From Hemileia vastatrix (taxonomy: Eukaryota; Basidiomycota; Pucciniomycetes; Pucciniales; Zaghouaniaceae), in assembly GCA_030280995.1 (NCBI GenBank), contig JASXTE010000007.1:4200001-4264000 (forward strand): a stretch of 64,000 nt of DNA. The letters are read 5' to 3'. The position numbers and the translations under genes were made by a program. Shown piece by piece: positions 55,230 through 64,000 of this stretch. The first letter of the stretch is position 1. Each line of letters opens with the position of its first letter. Below the pieces are notes generated by a model. That model was not told where the DNA came from. It saw only the letters and a program-made list of their open reading frames with translations, and searched no databases.

Positions 55230-56160
55230 CTCACCAACTGTAAAACCTTGCTATTGATCTGATTCCAGGTGCAACTCCTCAATTTAGCCACATAATCCCA
55301 TTTTCAACCTTGGAGTCAACAGCATTAAACAAAATGATTGATGAAAATTTAAAAAATGGCTTCATCAGATAATCAAAATATTCTTGGATAGCTCCTGTAA
55401 TATTTTCAGGTAAAAAGGATGGATAACTGAGACCATTCATGGATTTCAGAATGTTAAATAAACTGAAATTTAAAAACAGATATTTCTTATTTTGAATACT
55501 GAGCTAATTGATGGTCTTTAGGGTTCAGATATCTTCACATCCCTAGATTATAGGTCAGGATACTACAAAATATGTGTTAATGAAGTAGATAAACATAAAC
55601 TGGAATTCTGCACTAAATTTGGTCATTTTGAATGGTTGTTAATGCCTTTTTCTCCCTGAAAAATGCATTCCAATTTAAAACACTTCATCAATAGCATCTT
55701 CTAATATAGAATAGTGATAACTTTGGAAATTTATCTAGATAATATATTTATTTACTTAAAATCTGAAGAAGAACTTCATTTTTGAATGAATAATTGTTTT
55801 CAGTGCTTGATATATGCACAGTTATTGTTAAAACTGGAAAAATGTGTCTTCTCAGTAAGTGAAGTCCCCTATCTAGGTGTGATATGTCAAAGGATAGGGT
55901 CCAGATGGACAAGGAGAAGGTAAAGGAGGTATCCAAGTTTCCAACTCCAAAATCAGTAAAGGAGCTCCAGTCATTCTTATTTTTTGCAAATTTTTACTGA
56001 TTTTTTATTAAAACCTATTCTCACATCTTCCACTCACTTCATGACCTCACAAAGAAAGAATCCAAATTAAATTGGACAAGTAGCCAACAAGATGAATTTG
56101 ATTACATAAAAATTAAATTTGTGACAGCCCCTATTCTTACCTTCCAGATTTACTAAATCC
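55230..56160 (+). pseudogene. Reverse transcriptase relic of fragment G
   Basis: Recognisable blocks include SLDYRSGYYKICVNEVDKHK, LEFCTKFGHFEWLLMPFSP and [17 protein letters not shown]. It is broken by many stops. The catalytic box cannot be read as YxDD with confidence. Confidence 0.72.
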
Positions 56161-56722
56161 ATTTGTTCTGGAATGGTACTTCTCAAAATTTTTATTAGGG
56201 GACATATTATCCCAATATGATGCTGAAAATTTCTTACACCAAGAAACATATTTGTCATTTACACTTCTAGGTGCCAAAATGAACAATGAAATATATGATA
56301 AGGAACTATTGGAACTAGTAGAAGATTTCCAAACATGGTGCCACTACTTGGAAGGAGAATTTCACTTTTTACAATTTATTATCTACACAGATTATAAAAA
56401 CTTGGAAACCTTTTTGACCACAAAAAAGTTGACTTTCCGGAAAGCATGGTGGGTGGAACTTCTATGTAGCATTAATTTTGATGTGAAATTTTTACAAGAA
56501 AAGAAAATTGGAAGACCTGATTCACTATCACAATGCCCTTACTTGGGCCCAGTACTAAACCAGCTGCATACTGTTGGTGCAACCTTGTTGAAGAGGGACC
56601 TTGAAGAGGGGGTAATCCTAGATGAAGTGGAGTTTGCGGATAAAGATTTGATGGAATTGGTAAAGAGGTTTCAGGATTTGGTGAAGATGCTTTTATTTAA
56701 AGAGGTATTGGTAAGGAAATAA
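56161..56722 (+). pseudogene. RNase H relic of fragment G
   Basis: 56252-56722: NNEIYDKELLELVEDFQTWCHYLEGE, FIIYTDYKNLETFLTTKKLTFRKAWWVELL, FDVKFLQEKKIGRPDSLSQCP. This is the conserved RNase H end of Tf1-like Gypsy elements. Confidence 0.82.
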
Positions 56723-57962
56723 TTGGAGGAGTATCATCTGGAAGGGAAATTGCTGTATTGGAATGGGAGGATTGTGGTTCTAAAAAAGGAAGAGATTAAG
56801 AGGAAGGTGGTCAAATCTAGTCATAGGTTCACAATAGTAGGACACCCAGGAACACTGAAGATGGTGGAGCTGGTGAATTGAATTTTTTACTGGAAGTCCA
56901 TAAAGGAATATTTCCAGAGCTATGTAGTGGCATGTGACTATTTCCAGAGGAAAAAGGTCAGCCTAAAAGCCATTCCGCTAACCCTGTTAAGAATACCCAA
57001 GAAGCCATGGAAGTAACTCTCCTACAACCTGATAGTGGATTTTCCCAAGTTACAAGGAAAGAATTCTATCCTCACAGTTTTTGACTAATGCACTAAGATG
57101 GTGCACTTTGTCCCTGCCACTATGGTATTTCAGAATTAATGGTTGTGCATGTCTTGAAGCTACATGGATTACCTTAAAGCATAGTATCAGACAAGGGAAG
57201 TACTTTCAACTCTAAGTTGTTGAAGGAAATTTATGAGAAATCAGACATTAAGCCCATTTTTTCAACAGTGTGACATCTTCAGACTTATGGGCAATCAGAG
57301 ATATTGAACAAGGTAATTGAACAATACCTGCACCATTTCATTTACTATCAGAAAGATGATTGTGTGCAGCTTCTACCATTGCCTGAATTCTCATACAAAA
57401 ACCAGGCACATGCAGCAACTGGAATTTCATCTTTCTATGCCAACTATGGATACCAACCAGAACTCTTAATTGGTAACCCATTAATTTTGTGAGCTCCAGA
57501 AGCTGAAGAAAAAATTCAGAAAATACTAGGTATATGGTAGGAATTAGAAGCAGCACTCAAGCTATCCCAGCAGTCAATGAAGTGCTATCATGATCAAGAG
57601 AAGGCTCAACATTTGGTGCTACAGGTAGGTGAAAATGTTTTTCAAAGCTCAAAATTCCTTTATACATTACACCTATGTTCTAAGCTAGATCACAAGAAGG
57701 TGGGCCCATTTAAGATCAAGTGCAAAATATATGACTCAGCATATAAACTGGAACTACTAATTTCAATGAGAAAAGTGTGCCCAGTTTTCAATATCTCCTT
57801 ACTCACAAAGCATCAGGAAGACACAATATAAGGGTTCCCAGAAGAACCACTGGCACCATTTTTGTTAGAAATGAAGAGGAGTTTGAAGTTAACATATTAT
57901 TTCTAAGTTGGTGCACAGAAGAAAGTTTCAGTGTCTGGTGCACTGGAAATGTTATGAATTAG
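56723..57962 (+). pseudogene. Integrase relic of fragment G
   Basis: HRFTIVGHPGTLKMVELVN (His motif), VVACDYFQRKK (one Cys left), LIVDFPKLQG, LTVFD.CTKMVHFVPA, then FSYKNQAHAATGISSFYANYGYQPEL and HKKVGPFKIKCKIYDSAYKLELL. Multiple stops. The segment ends in a chromovirus-like tail near 57962. Confidence 0.8.
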
Positions 57963-58055
57963 GAGATAGGTCTTGGGAGCCAGTAGAGAACTTAGATGAT
58001 TCTAAGGGAAAGGTAAAGAGTCTTAAGAAGGAGAAAAGGTGTAAGGAGGGGTATT

Positions 58056-58370
58056 AAGGGGGTAATGTTAGTATCAGGGTTGAGAGGTAAGGAGGAGGAG
58101 CACTTTGGACACTATGCATTGTAATAGGTAAAAACAAAGGATATTGCATAAGCGGTTTTTATGGGGAAAGCACTGTAGGATTCTCCTCAACAGAAAACTT
58201 ATATAGTAATCCAGTCACTTTTTGGCCTCACATATTTTTAACCTTCACTTTTGGTAGCCCCAACATAGTCAGTCTTGGTTAGTCTTCCTGCTGTATCAGC
58301 ATAGTCAGTCCTGTCTTAGGCTAGTGTTAGCACTAGTAGTAGTCTTCCTTCTTTGGTCTTAAGAATTTTC
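58056..58370 (+). repeat. Probable polypurine tract and 3' LTR start of fragment G
   Basis: AAGGGGG at 58056-58062 precedes TGTTAGTATCAGGG at 58066, a common start for Tf1-type LTRs. No matching 5' LTR is in the window, so the end is unknown. Confidence 0.45.
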
Positions 58371-58374
58371 AAGT

Positions 58375-58712
58375 CAGCCAACTGATCCACCATCTTGTTT
58401 TCAAAATTTTCATCCACCTTAGAAACTGGTTAACCCATCTGAGCTTTGATAATGATATCATTTTTTATCCAATACTTCACTAATCTTGCTGAAGTATTAA
58501 GAACAAGTTTCATGGTAACTTTCTAGTGCCATAAGTTTGAGATAATCTTAAAAATTTTGTTAAATATTTTAAAATGCAGGAATTTTCTGCTTTCAATTAG
58601 GAGAATACTTTATTACAATTTTCCTAAAAAACTCCTTTAACACATCCATCCTAAAACCCCTTCTAAAAGTAGACCAAAAGAGATCCTTAGCCTGATTTTC
58701 ATTAAAATATTC
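58375..58712 (-). pseudogene. A-family gag relic
   Basis: Colinear with 28769-29100 of A1: CAGCCAACTGATCCACCA, TTGCTGAAGTATTAAGAACA and TTTAACACATCCATCCTAAA blocks in the same order and spacing. Heavily decayed. Confidence 0.65.
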
Positions 58713-59608
58713 AAAATTTCAAGTTTGAAAGTTTTTAAAAACAATGTTATTAATTTCATATTTGATTATATTTATATTACAGAAGTTAATTTCTCTTAAG
58801 AATTAGGAGGGGCTAAAACTGTTACTATAGTACATTCTTTTTGTATATCAAAACTATTTTTTTTGTGTATTTTTTTGAATATATTTCTTTTTTTTTATTA
58901 ATAAAACACAAACTTTATCAGTTATTTATTACTCCTCTTGTATAAATAATTTAAAATAATTATTTGTTACTAACTGAGATACTTAAAAATTGAAATTGTT
59001 GATAAATTATTAATTTTTGTGAGTTCATTATTTAGGAGATATACAACACCATTAAAGGTAGTTTTTTTGTTAAGAAATATTTTAAATCTTTTAATTCACA
59101 ATATATTTAAGTATTTCCTTTGAAATCCAATGAAAAGCTATCACCATTAGTACAAGTAATGTATTTTTTTTTAATATTTTTACATAAACATCTTATAAAT
59201 TATCATTTTCTCTTATTTAAAATAAATTAATTGGGAAAATAAATTTATTTTTATTCTTTCTGAAAAAAATATCTCATTTATTACAACCAGAATTAAATCA
59301 ATTTTTTTTGATTATTTGCACATTTCTTAGTTTAATAAGATACACCACACTAGTTGCATTCTTTCCATTGAGTGATGATTAAATATTTTTAAGTAAAATG
59401 AAAATTATAAGTTTTACATTTTTGAAAGAGAAAATTCAATAGTTATTAAATTTTTTCATTACATGTAGTTTAACAATTAATTTAATCCCTTTTCTAATTT
59501 TTTCTACCATTTTAAGATAATACCACCATGATTGATATTTAAAATAGTCAATTGTTATCAACACAATATTCTGGGTTGTCAATAATTTGACTGAGATAAT
59601 TATTTAAT
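58713..59608. other. Gene-free AT-rich spacer
   Basis: Very AT-rich with T- and A-runs. No gene or repeat recognised. Confidence 0.5.
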
Positions 59609-60974
59609 AGGGGGTATCAATGTTGACCAATCCTCAGTCATATTAATTTCAGATAAAAATCCTTATAACCCAATCATTAGCCACAATTGTTTTTTGCTAA
59701 TAATTGGGTTGTTGGACATTTTAGATTTCAAATTTAACCTCTATCTGGAATTTTTATCCTCAATTTTTCATAACCACATCTTTTAAAACTTTCTAAATAT
59801 CCCAGCCTACCTACCTTGCTGTGCACTTCCACCCTCATCCCATCCTGTCTATTCCTTCTATCCATTCAGATCCCTCCCCATCTGATCTGCTCATTTCTGC
59901 TTCTTTTTATTATCAAATATCCTAACATGCCTTTTAATCTCATATCTTCTCAAATTCATCCTTCTCTCACTTGTTCTTCAAATCTAACTACTCTCTCTTT
60001 CTTCTCCTCAACTAATAAATCAAAAACCACTCAACTAAAAAATTCACAAATCAAATGTGATTTCTTAAGGTCTTTATGGGATTTTAAGTGTGATTTATTA
60101 GTCTTAAGCCCCCCACCAACAAAAATAATTCTTAATCATTGACACTTTTTATTTTGAACCCTGGGATCCACCCTTTCTCCAATATTTCCTTTCCACGGCA
60201 ACATCCCAACCACTTAATCAACCCAAAACTCTCTAATTTCTAATCTTGTTCATTATTTCTCTCCACTTGATGCAATCTACTATTCAGATGGATCTTATTT
60301 ACCTAATCTTTGAGTTTCTGCTGCTGCTTATAGTCCTCTTACTAATTCAATATTTCAGTGGCAGCTTGGAGTCACAGAAGACCACTCCAACTTTGAGGCA
60401 GAATTATTAAGGGTTTACCTTTCTCTAAAGTTAATCTCAAGAGTTGTGAGAGTAACTCAGACATATTTTTGTGTGTTTCAATCAACTGAGACAAATCTCC
60501 AAGTGGTGATAGTAAATCAGACAAACTTTTGAGTGTTGCAATTGATTTATAAAAAGTTTCAAGTGGTGAGAGTTACTCAGACAAGTTTTTGAGTTTTTCA
60601 ATTGACTTAGGCAAATTTACAAGTGGTGCAAGTGACTCTGACCAATCTTTGAGTTAGGTGTGCAGATAAAAAAATTTTTCAGGGCTTAAGAGCAGAAATA
60701 TAGGTGTGTTATGCCCCAGAAAGAGCTTATTTCAGGATCCATGATTTGAAACCATGTGACTTTCTGACAAATCAATCATGGATGTGATGAGTTTGGGATC
60801 ATAAATTAGGAATAGAAATTGGGGTATAAGAAGTGGTAGAATGTATTATTGTGCATTCCCTATACACTAGCCCAAGGGCTAGTATTTAAGAATCTTCCTC
60901 AATAAATAATGTTGTATCTGGGAAAAAATAATTCCTGATCCCTAATTGCAGATCCCTTAACATTAATACCCTCT
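59609..60974. mobile_element. Element E1 (1366 bp) with TIRs
   Basis: The ends AGGGGGTATCAATGTTGA and the inverted TTAACATTAATACCCTCT form an imperfect TIR close to that of T. AAT duplications at 59606-59608 and 60975-60977. No transposase. The plus-strand frame near 59816 is low complexity. Confidence 0.75.
60420..60655. repeat. Minisatellite of about 60-bp units in E1
   Basis: Repeated AAGTGGTGAGAGT, ACAAATCTCC and TTTTTGAGTGTT blocks, as in E2. Confidence 0.7.
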
Positions 60975-61371
60975 AATATTTTTAATTTACCCAATTTTTA
61001 GTTTTTAACTATTTCTTTCCATATTTTCGAATTTAAATATATTTAAATATATATATAAAAGATATATGTATTTGAAAGTAATTCTTATTTTTTTACTTAA
61101 GAAACTTCAAGAAAAATTGTTGATAATGATGAAGAAAAATTAATCTTAAATTTTTACATGAATAAAATTATTTCTCATTTTAAGTTGGCTGGTTCAGAGT
61201 TATTAATCTTGACTCAAAATAATACCAGCAGTAAGATTTAAATATCTTTTTATTTGAGATTAAATCAACATTAATTGAGGTTCAATATTTCTTCAAGAAG
61301 GATTCAAGGAATTTTAAGCTTTTTTCACATATTTTTCAACACTAACTCAATTTTTGCACAATTTAATATGA
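60975..61371. other. Gene-free AT-rich spacer
   Basis: Nothing recognised. Confidence 0.5.
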
Positions 61372-61426
61372 ATCGGGGCTCAAGGTTGAGGACTTGCTAG
61401 CAGGTCCCCCCCTATATTGTGTGGTG
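61372..61426. repeat. Solitary CACTA-like terminus
   Basis: GGACTTGCTAGCAGGTCC (one mismatch in the palindrome), then CCCCCCTATATTGTGTGGTG. No partner end nearby. Confidence 0.7.
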
Positions 61427-62213
61427 ATTGTTTTCAACTTTTTATTTTATTTATTTATTATATATATACATTTCTTTCTTGAATTTTTTGAATACCAAAA
61501 TCATAGGCCCACTAAACTCTCCATCTTACCCTTTACTTTCAGCATTGTTTCCTTCCTATCACTTTGTATATAAGGCTGATATTTTTCATCTTAATCTTAT
61601 TTTTTATTTATTTAATTTTTACCATTTCTGAATCTTAGGTTTAAAATGTATATAAAATATGACCTACTTTTTAAAGTTAAGCTTATGATAGCTTCATTCT
61701 TTAGATAGTAAAACTCTTGTTTAGATCAATTTGAAAAATGGCTCTACCATTCACTAAAGTTCACTTTTTCCTTGGATAAATCTATATAAAAAATAAAAGC
61801 TTTTTTCACAGACCCTTCAGCCTATGTTTAGCCTGGCCAGGCCTTTAAGCTTTCTTATGAGAAAAAAAAGTTCCTTAAAAAAATTCTACTTCACATCCCA
61901 ACAAAGTATTATGTGAAATTTCAGAGTGCCTTACAGGAAAGTAGCAAAATAGATATTTCCCAATCAACTGTACATGAAGAACTTGTGTTCCAATCAATCA
62001 TGAGTGAAAAATTAACTCATAAATTCCATCTCAAACAGGACTATAACTAAATAATTTGCTATAATGAGATTATTGGTGAGTTTGATCCTTCATTCCTTGT
62101 TTTCACAGTAAAGAAAAATCTTTACAATCCTCCTCTTGCAATTATTTCTGATCTTCTTACTTACTTTATCTGATGACATATAAGTCTGGTATCTCAATTA
62201 AAGATATTTACAT
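61427..62213. other. AT-rich region without a recognised gene
   Basis: May hold the N-terminal part of the transposase relic that follows, but no motif is convincing. Confidence 0.4.
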
Positions 62214-62640
62214 GATGATGGGTGGGCCAAAGTGGGGATTTTTACAAAAAGGATTCCTAAATCAAATTCAAGGTATAGATTTATAATTATTCTTGCTGTC
62301 TCTTTAACAGGTTTGATTTCCATTACAATTCAAATGGAAATTTTTTCTCATGATCATTTTGATTTTTTTCCTTGAATAATTTTTGGTATTTTTTTATCTC
62401 AAGATCTTTTTCTTTATTTACTGCTCTAATGTTTTTTAGCTCCCAAAAATTACCCCTTATCCAGGCTACAAAAATGTGCTTGTTGTTGGTAGTGCAGCCT
62501 TCTATCATGGAGGCAACATTTCTAAATTGGTTGAAAAGTTTAGATTTTATCTTATTTAACTTCCTACATACTTACCAGGCTTAAATCATTTTGAGAAATG
62601 TTTCAATTTTTTGAAAGCTAATTTACAGTGCTCTGCAGAT
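62214..62640 (+). pseudogene. Tc1/mariner-type (IS630-Tc1, DDE_3) transposase relic
   Basis: Frame at 62214: DDGWAKVGIFTKRIP, SRYRFIIILAVSLTGLISI, MEIFSHDHFDFF, matching the (D/E)..GW ... YS.L.A...DG block. After about 60 bp that could hold an intron (62386-62439, GTATTT...TTTTAG), frame 62443: PKITPYPGYKNVLVVGSAAFYHGG, ISKLVEKFRFYLI, a stop, then LPTYLPGLNHFEKCFNFLKANLQ. Here VVGSA replaces the usual VLDNA (catalytic Asp lost) and LPGLNHFE replaces PDLNPIE. Decayed; no TIRs of its own were identified. Confidence 0.72.
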
Positions 62641-62848
62641 TTGACAGGTGAGATTGAGGATCAAGAAATAATTAATTTGATATTTTTTTTACAAATGAAT
62701 TAATCCATTTTTTTCCAAGCTATTTATTTTTTTAGTAGAGCAAAAATATGGTTAGCTTATTTTAGACTTTTAAACTTAAAAAAATATTTTTTAACCTTTT
62801 TTTACCTCTCAATTTTCTGAAAAATAATGACATGAAAGTATCAATATT

Positions 62849-63048
62849 TGGGGGTATCAAAGTTAGAAATTATTAATTATTAAAAATTTATTTCACAACA
62901 CAAAAAGAAAGCCACAAACTTGAAATTAATTCTCAGTAAAAAGTTAGTTTTGGGGTACAATATGCCATATATTAAAAAATAAACATGGTTGAATTGGTGG
63001 AAAAAAGAGGTATTTTAAAATAGAAGATTTCTAACTTTGATACCCCCT
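62849..63048. mobile_element. T4: 200-bp TIR element
   Basis: TGGGGGTATCAAAGTTAGAA with inverted partner. ATT duplications at 62846-62848 and 63049-63051. Confidence 0.86.
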
Positions 63049-63304
63049 ATTTAATGTATTTATGTTTCTTTAAATGAATAAAAATTTAAAATTTAATAAA
63101 TAATGTTTTTGCCTTACCTGATGTACTAAAGAAGAATAAAAATTTCTAATTTCTAATACATGGTAAGATCAGGTGTACCTCATGCTATAAGCATACTTAA
63201 GATTCTTAATATAAAAACAGCAACTCAGCTGAATGAGTCCAAGATAGAGAATATTTTCCAGTCACTTATTATCTCTAACATAAAACTTAAAGTAGTATAA
63301 TTAC

Positions 63305-63538
63305 TTATTTACTATTCTTATTCCTCTTCATCTTTTGCAGCTCCTTAAAATGTGCACTGTATACTTTTGACGTTTGCACACATGCTCTCACTAGTGTATC
63401 AGGGATCCCAACTTCTATGAGTTCATTATGTTCATAATCTTGGAAAAAAGACCAGTGAGTGAGGTCCAGCTTCCTAAGGCCAACTTGAAATTTTGAATTT
63501 TCACCATCTATACATTCCTCAGTGAAGAATTCTTTCAT
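63305..63538 (-). CDS. Unrecognised 77-codon frame, possibly an exon
   Basis: More balanced in composition than other short frames here: LRKLDLTHWSFFQDYEHNELIEVGIPDTLVRACVQTSKVYSAHFKELQKMKRN. An in-frame TGA lies directly before the ATG, so upstream coding would need an intron. The family is unknown. It could be part of a host gene, a transposon gene or noise. Confidence 0.35.
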   Translation of the reverse strand: MKEFFTEECIDGENSKFQVGLRKLDLTHWSFFQDYEHNELIEVGIPDTLVRACVQTSKVYSAHFKELQKMKRNKNSK

Positions 63539-64000
63539 TCAATTGAGGTCCACACATTCAGACAAAGCAGGTATGTTGGGGGAGGGTGAAAGTATATATT
63601 CACTTCTTGAAATAACTATTGTAGATGAAAAATGTGCTATAGGGCTTGGATATAAACTGTGTGACTTCTTGGGAATCTTCTAAAATGTTAATTAAGGGGA
63701 GGTAGGTGGAATAAAGTATGTTACCTCAGAGGATTGGCACTCTTCAATAGAATGTAAGCATAGTAAAATAAAAAAAATCCAAGAATAAATAAATAAACAT
63801 TTTACATACCATTGTATATGCTCAAAATTTTGCTTTTTTAAAATTAAGAGTAGAAGATTCTAGAGGATTGGAAGCTTTAATGCAATAGTGTACAGGTTTG
63901 CCTCCTGTAACATCTCTTTGCTTTTTGTGAGTCTACAAATATGTCCTTACTCTCTCAAAGTGAAGCAGATCCATTTGCAACCTATTAGTTGGAGCACCTT
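63539..64000. other. Unannotated right end
   Basis: Nothing recognised. The window cuts off. Confidence 0.5.

Noticed and set aside
59816..60142. 108-codon frame in element E1
   Set aside because: Ser/Leu/Ile-rich without a domain. Most of it lies in the part E2 lacks, so conservation cannot be judged.
1..64000. tRNA, rRNA or conserved host housekeeping genes
   Set aside because: None recognised on either strand by reading. A covariance-model scan was not possible here.

Overview
This AT-rich window is transposon-dominated eukaryotic DNA, most likely from a rust fungus (Pucciniales). That assignment is an inference. The A-family polymerase has the LRVVHDLRALNRVTIKDA / LPQGATNSVAVYQAQM / FIDDxGIKGP pattern I associate with basidiomycete, and especially rust, Ty3/Gypsy elements, and the introns are short (51-69 nt) GT-AG introns. 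I see no tRNA, rRNA, CRISPR array or convincing single-copy host gene. Almost everything explainable is a mobile element or its remains.

Layout. 1-575 is the end of an LTR-B. 1643-10168 is half of a palindromic element (F1), broken by a solo LTR-D (2085-3586, target duplication GTATT) and by a gag-only, non-autonomous Gypsy element A2 (3897-9663, target duplication ACGG). 10220-12986 is F2, a nearly complete giant palindrome with two arms of about 1.28 kb. 12987-15048 holds a truncated LTR-D with a small CACTA-like element inside it, then a truncated element E. From 16360 to about 58070 runs a Russian-doll nest. Two tandem C-type LTRs lie upstream of a decayed Gypsy element (G). The second C LTR is split by A1 (17023-30726, minus strand) and, near its 3' end, by an LTR-D. 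That LTR-D is split by chromovirus-like element B (31309-51972). Element B is split inside its RNase H by A3 (36967-49636). Small elements (T2, T3, a CACTA-like element) sit inside these. The right end (58.4-64 kb) has a gag relic, full-length element E1, a solitary CACTA-like end, a Tc1/mariner-type transposase relic and a 200-bp element T4.

The most notable content is in the 3' part of the autonomous A elements. A1 and A3 lie in opposite genomic orientation, yet both carry two genes antisense to gag-pol (called Z1 and Z2 here). Each encodes a cysteine cluster with the spacing of a fungal Zn2Cys6 domain but with the halves swapped (basic half second), then a Ser/Pro-rich linker, a short intron and a helical C-terminal part. 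The Z1 start lies about 50 bp from the 3' LTR, so the LTR would have to supply an antisense promoter. Around these genes are ordered noncoding modules: two hairpins with a GGGGTAACTG / CAGTTACCCC stem about 260 bp apart, a CACATC/GATGTG module, and an array of an AGTCCCCCAAGACTTTAAAC motif with a third hairpin. These modules are also kept in the gag-only element A2. GC-rich cassettes of about 50 bp recur in every A LTR, inside Z2 and inside the A2 gag gene.

Both autonomous A elements and B carry stops, frameshifts or active-site losses. The A2 gag gene (528 codons) is the only long intact reading frame.
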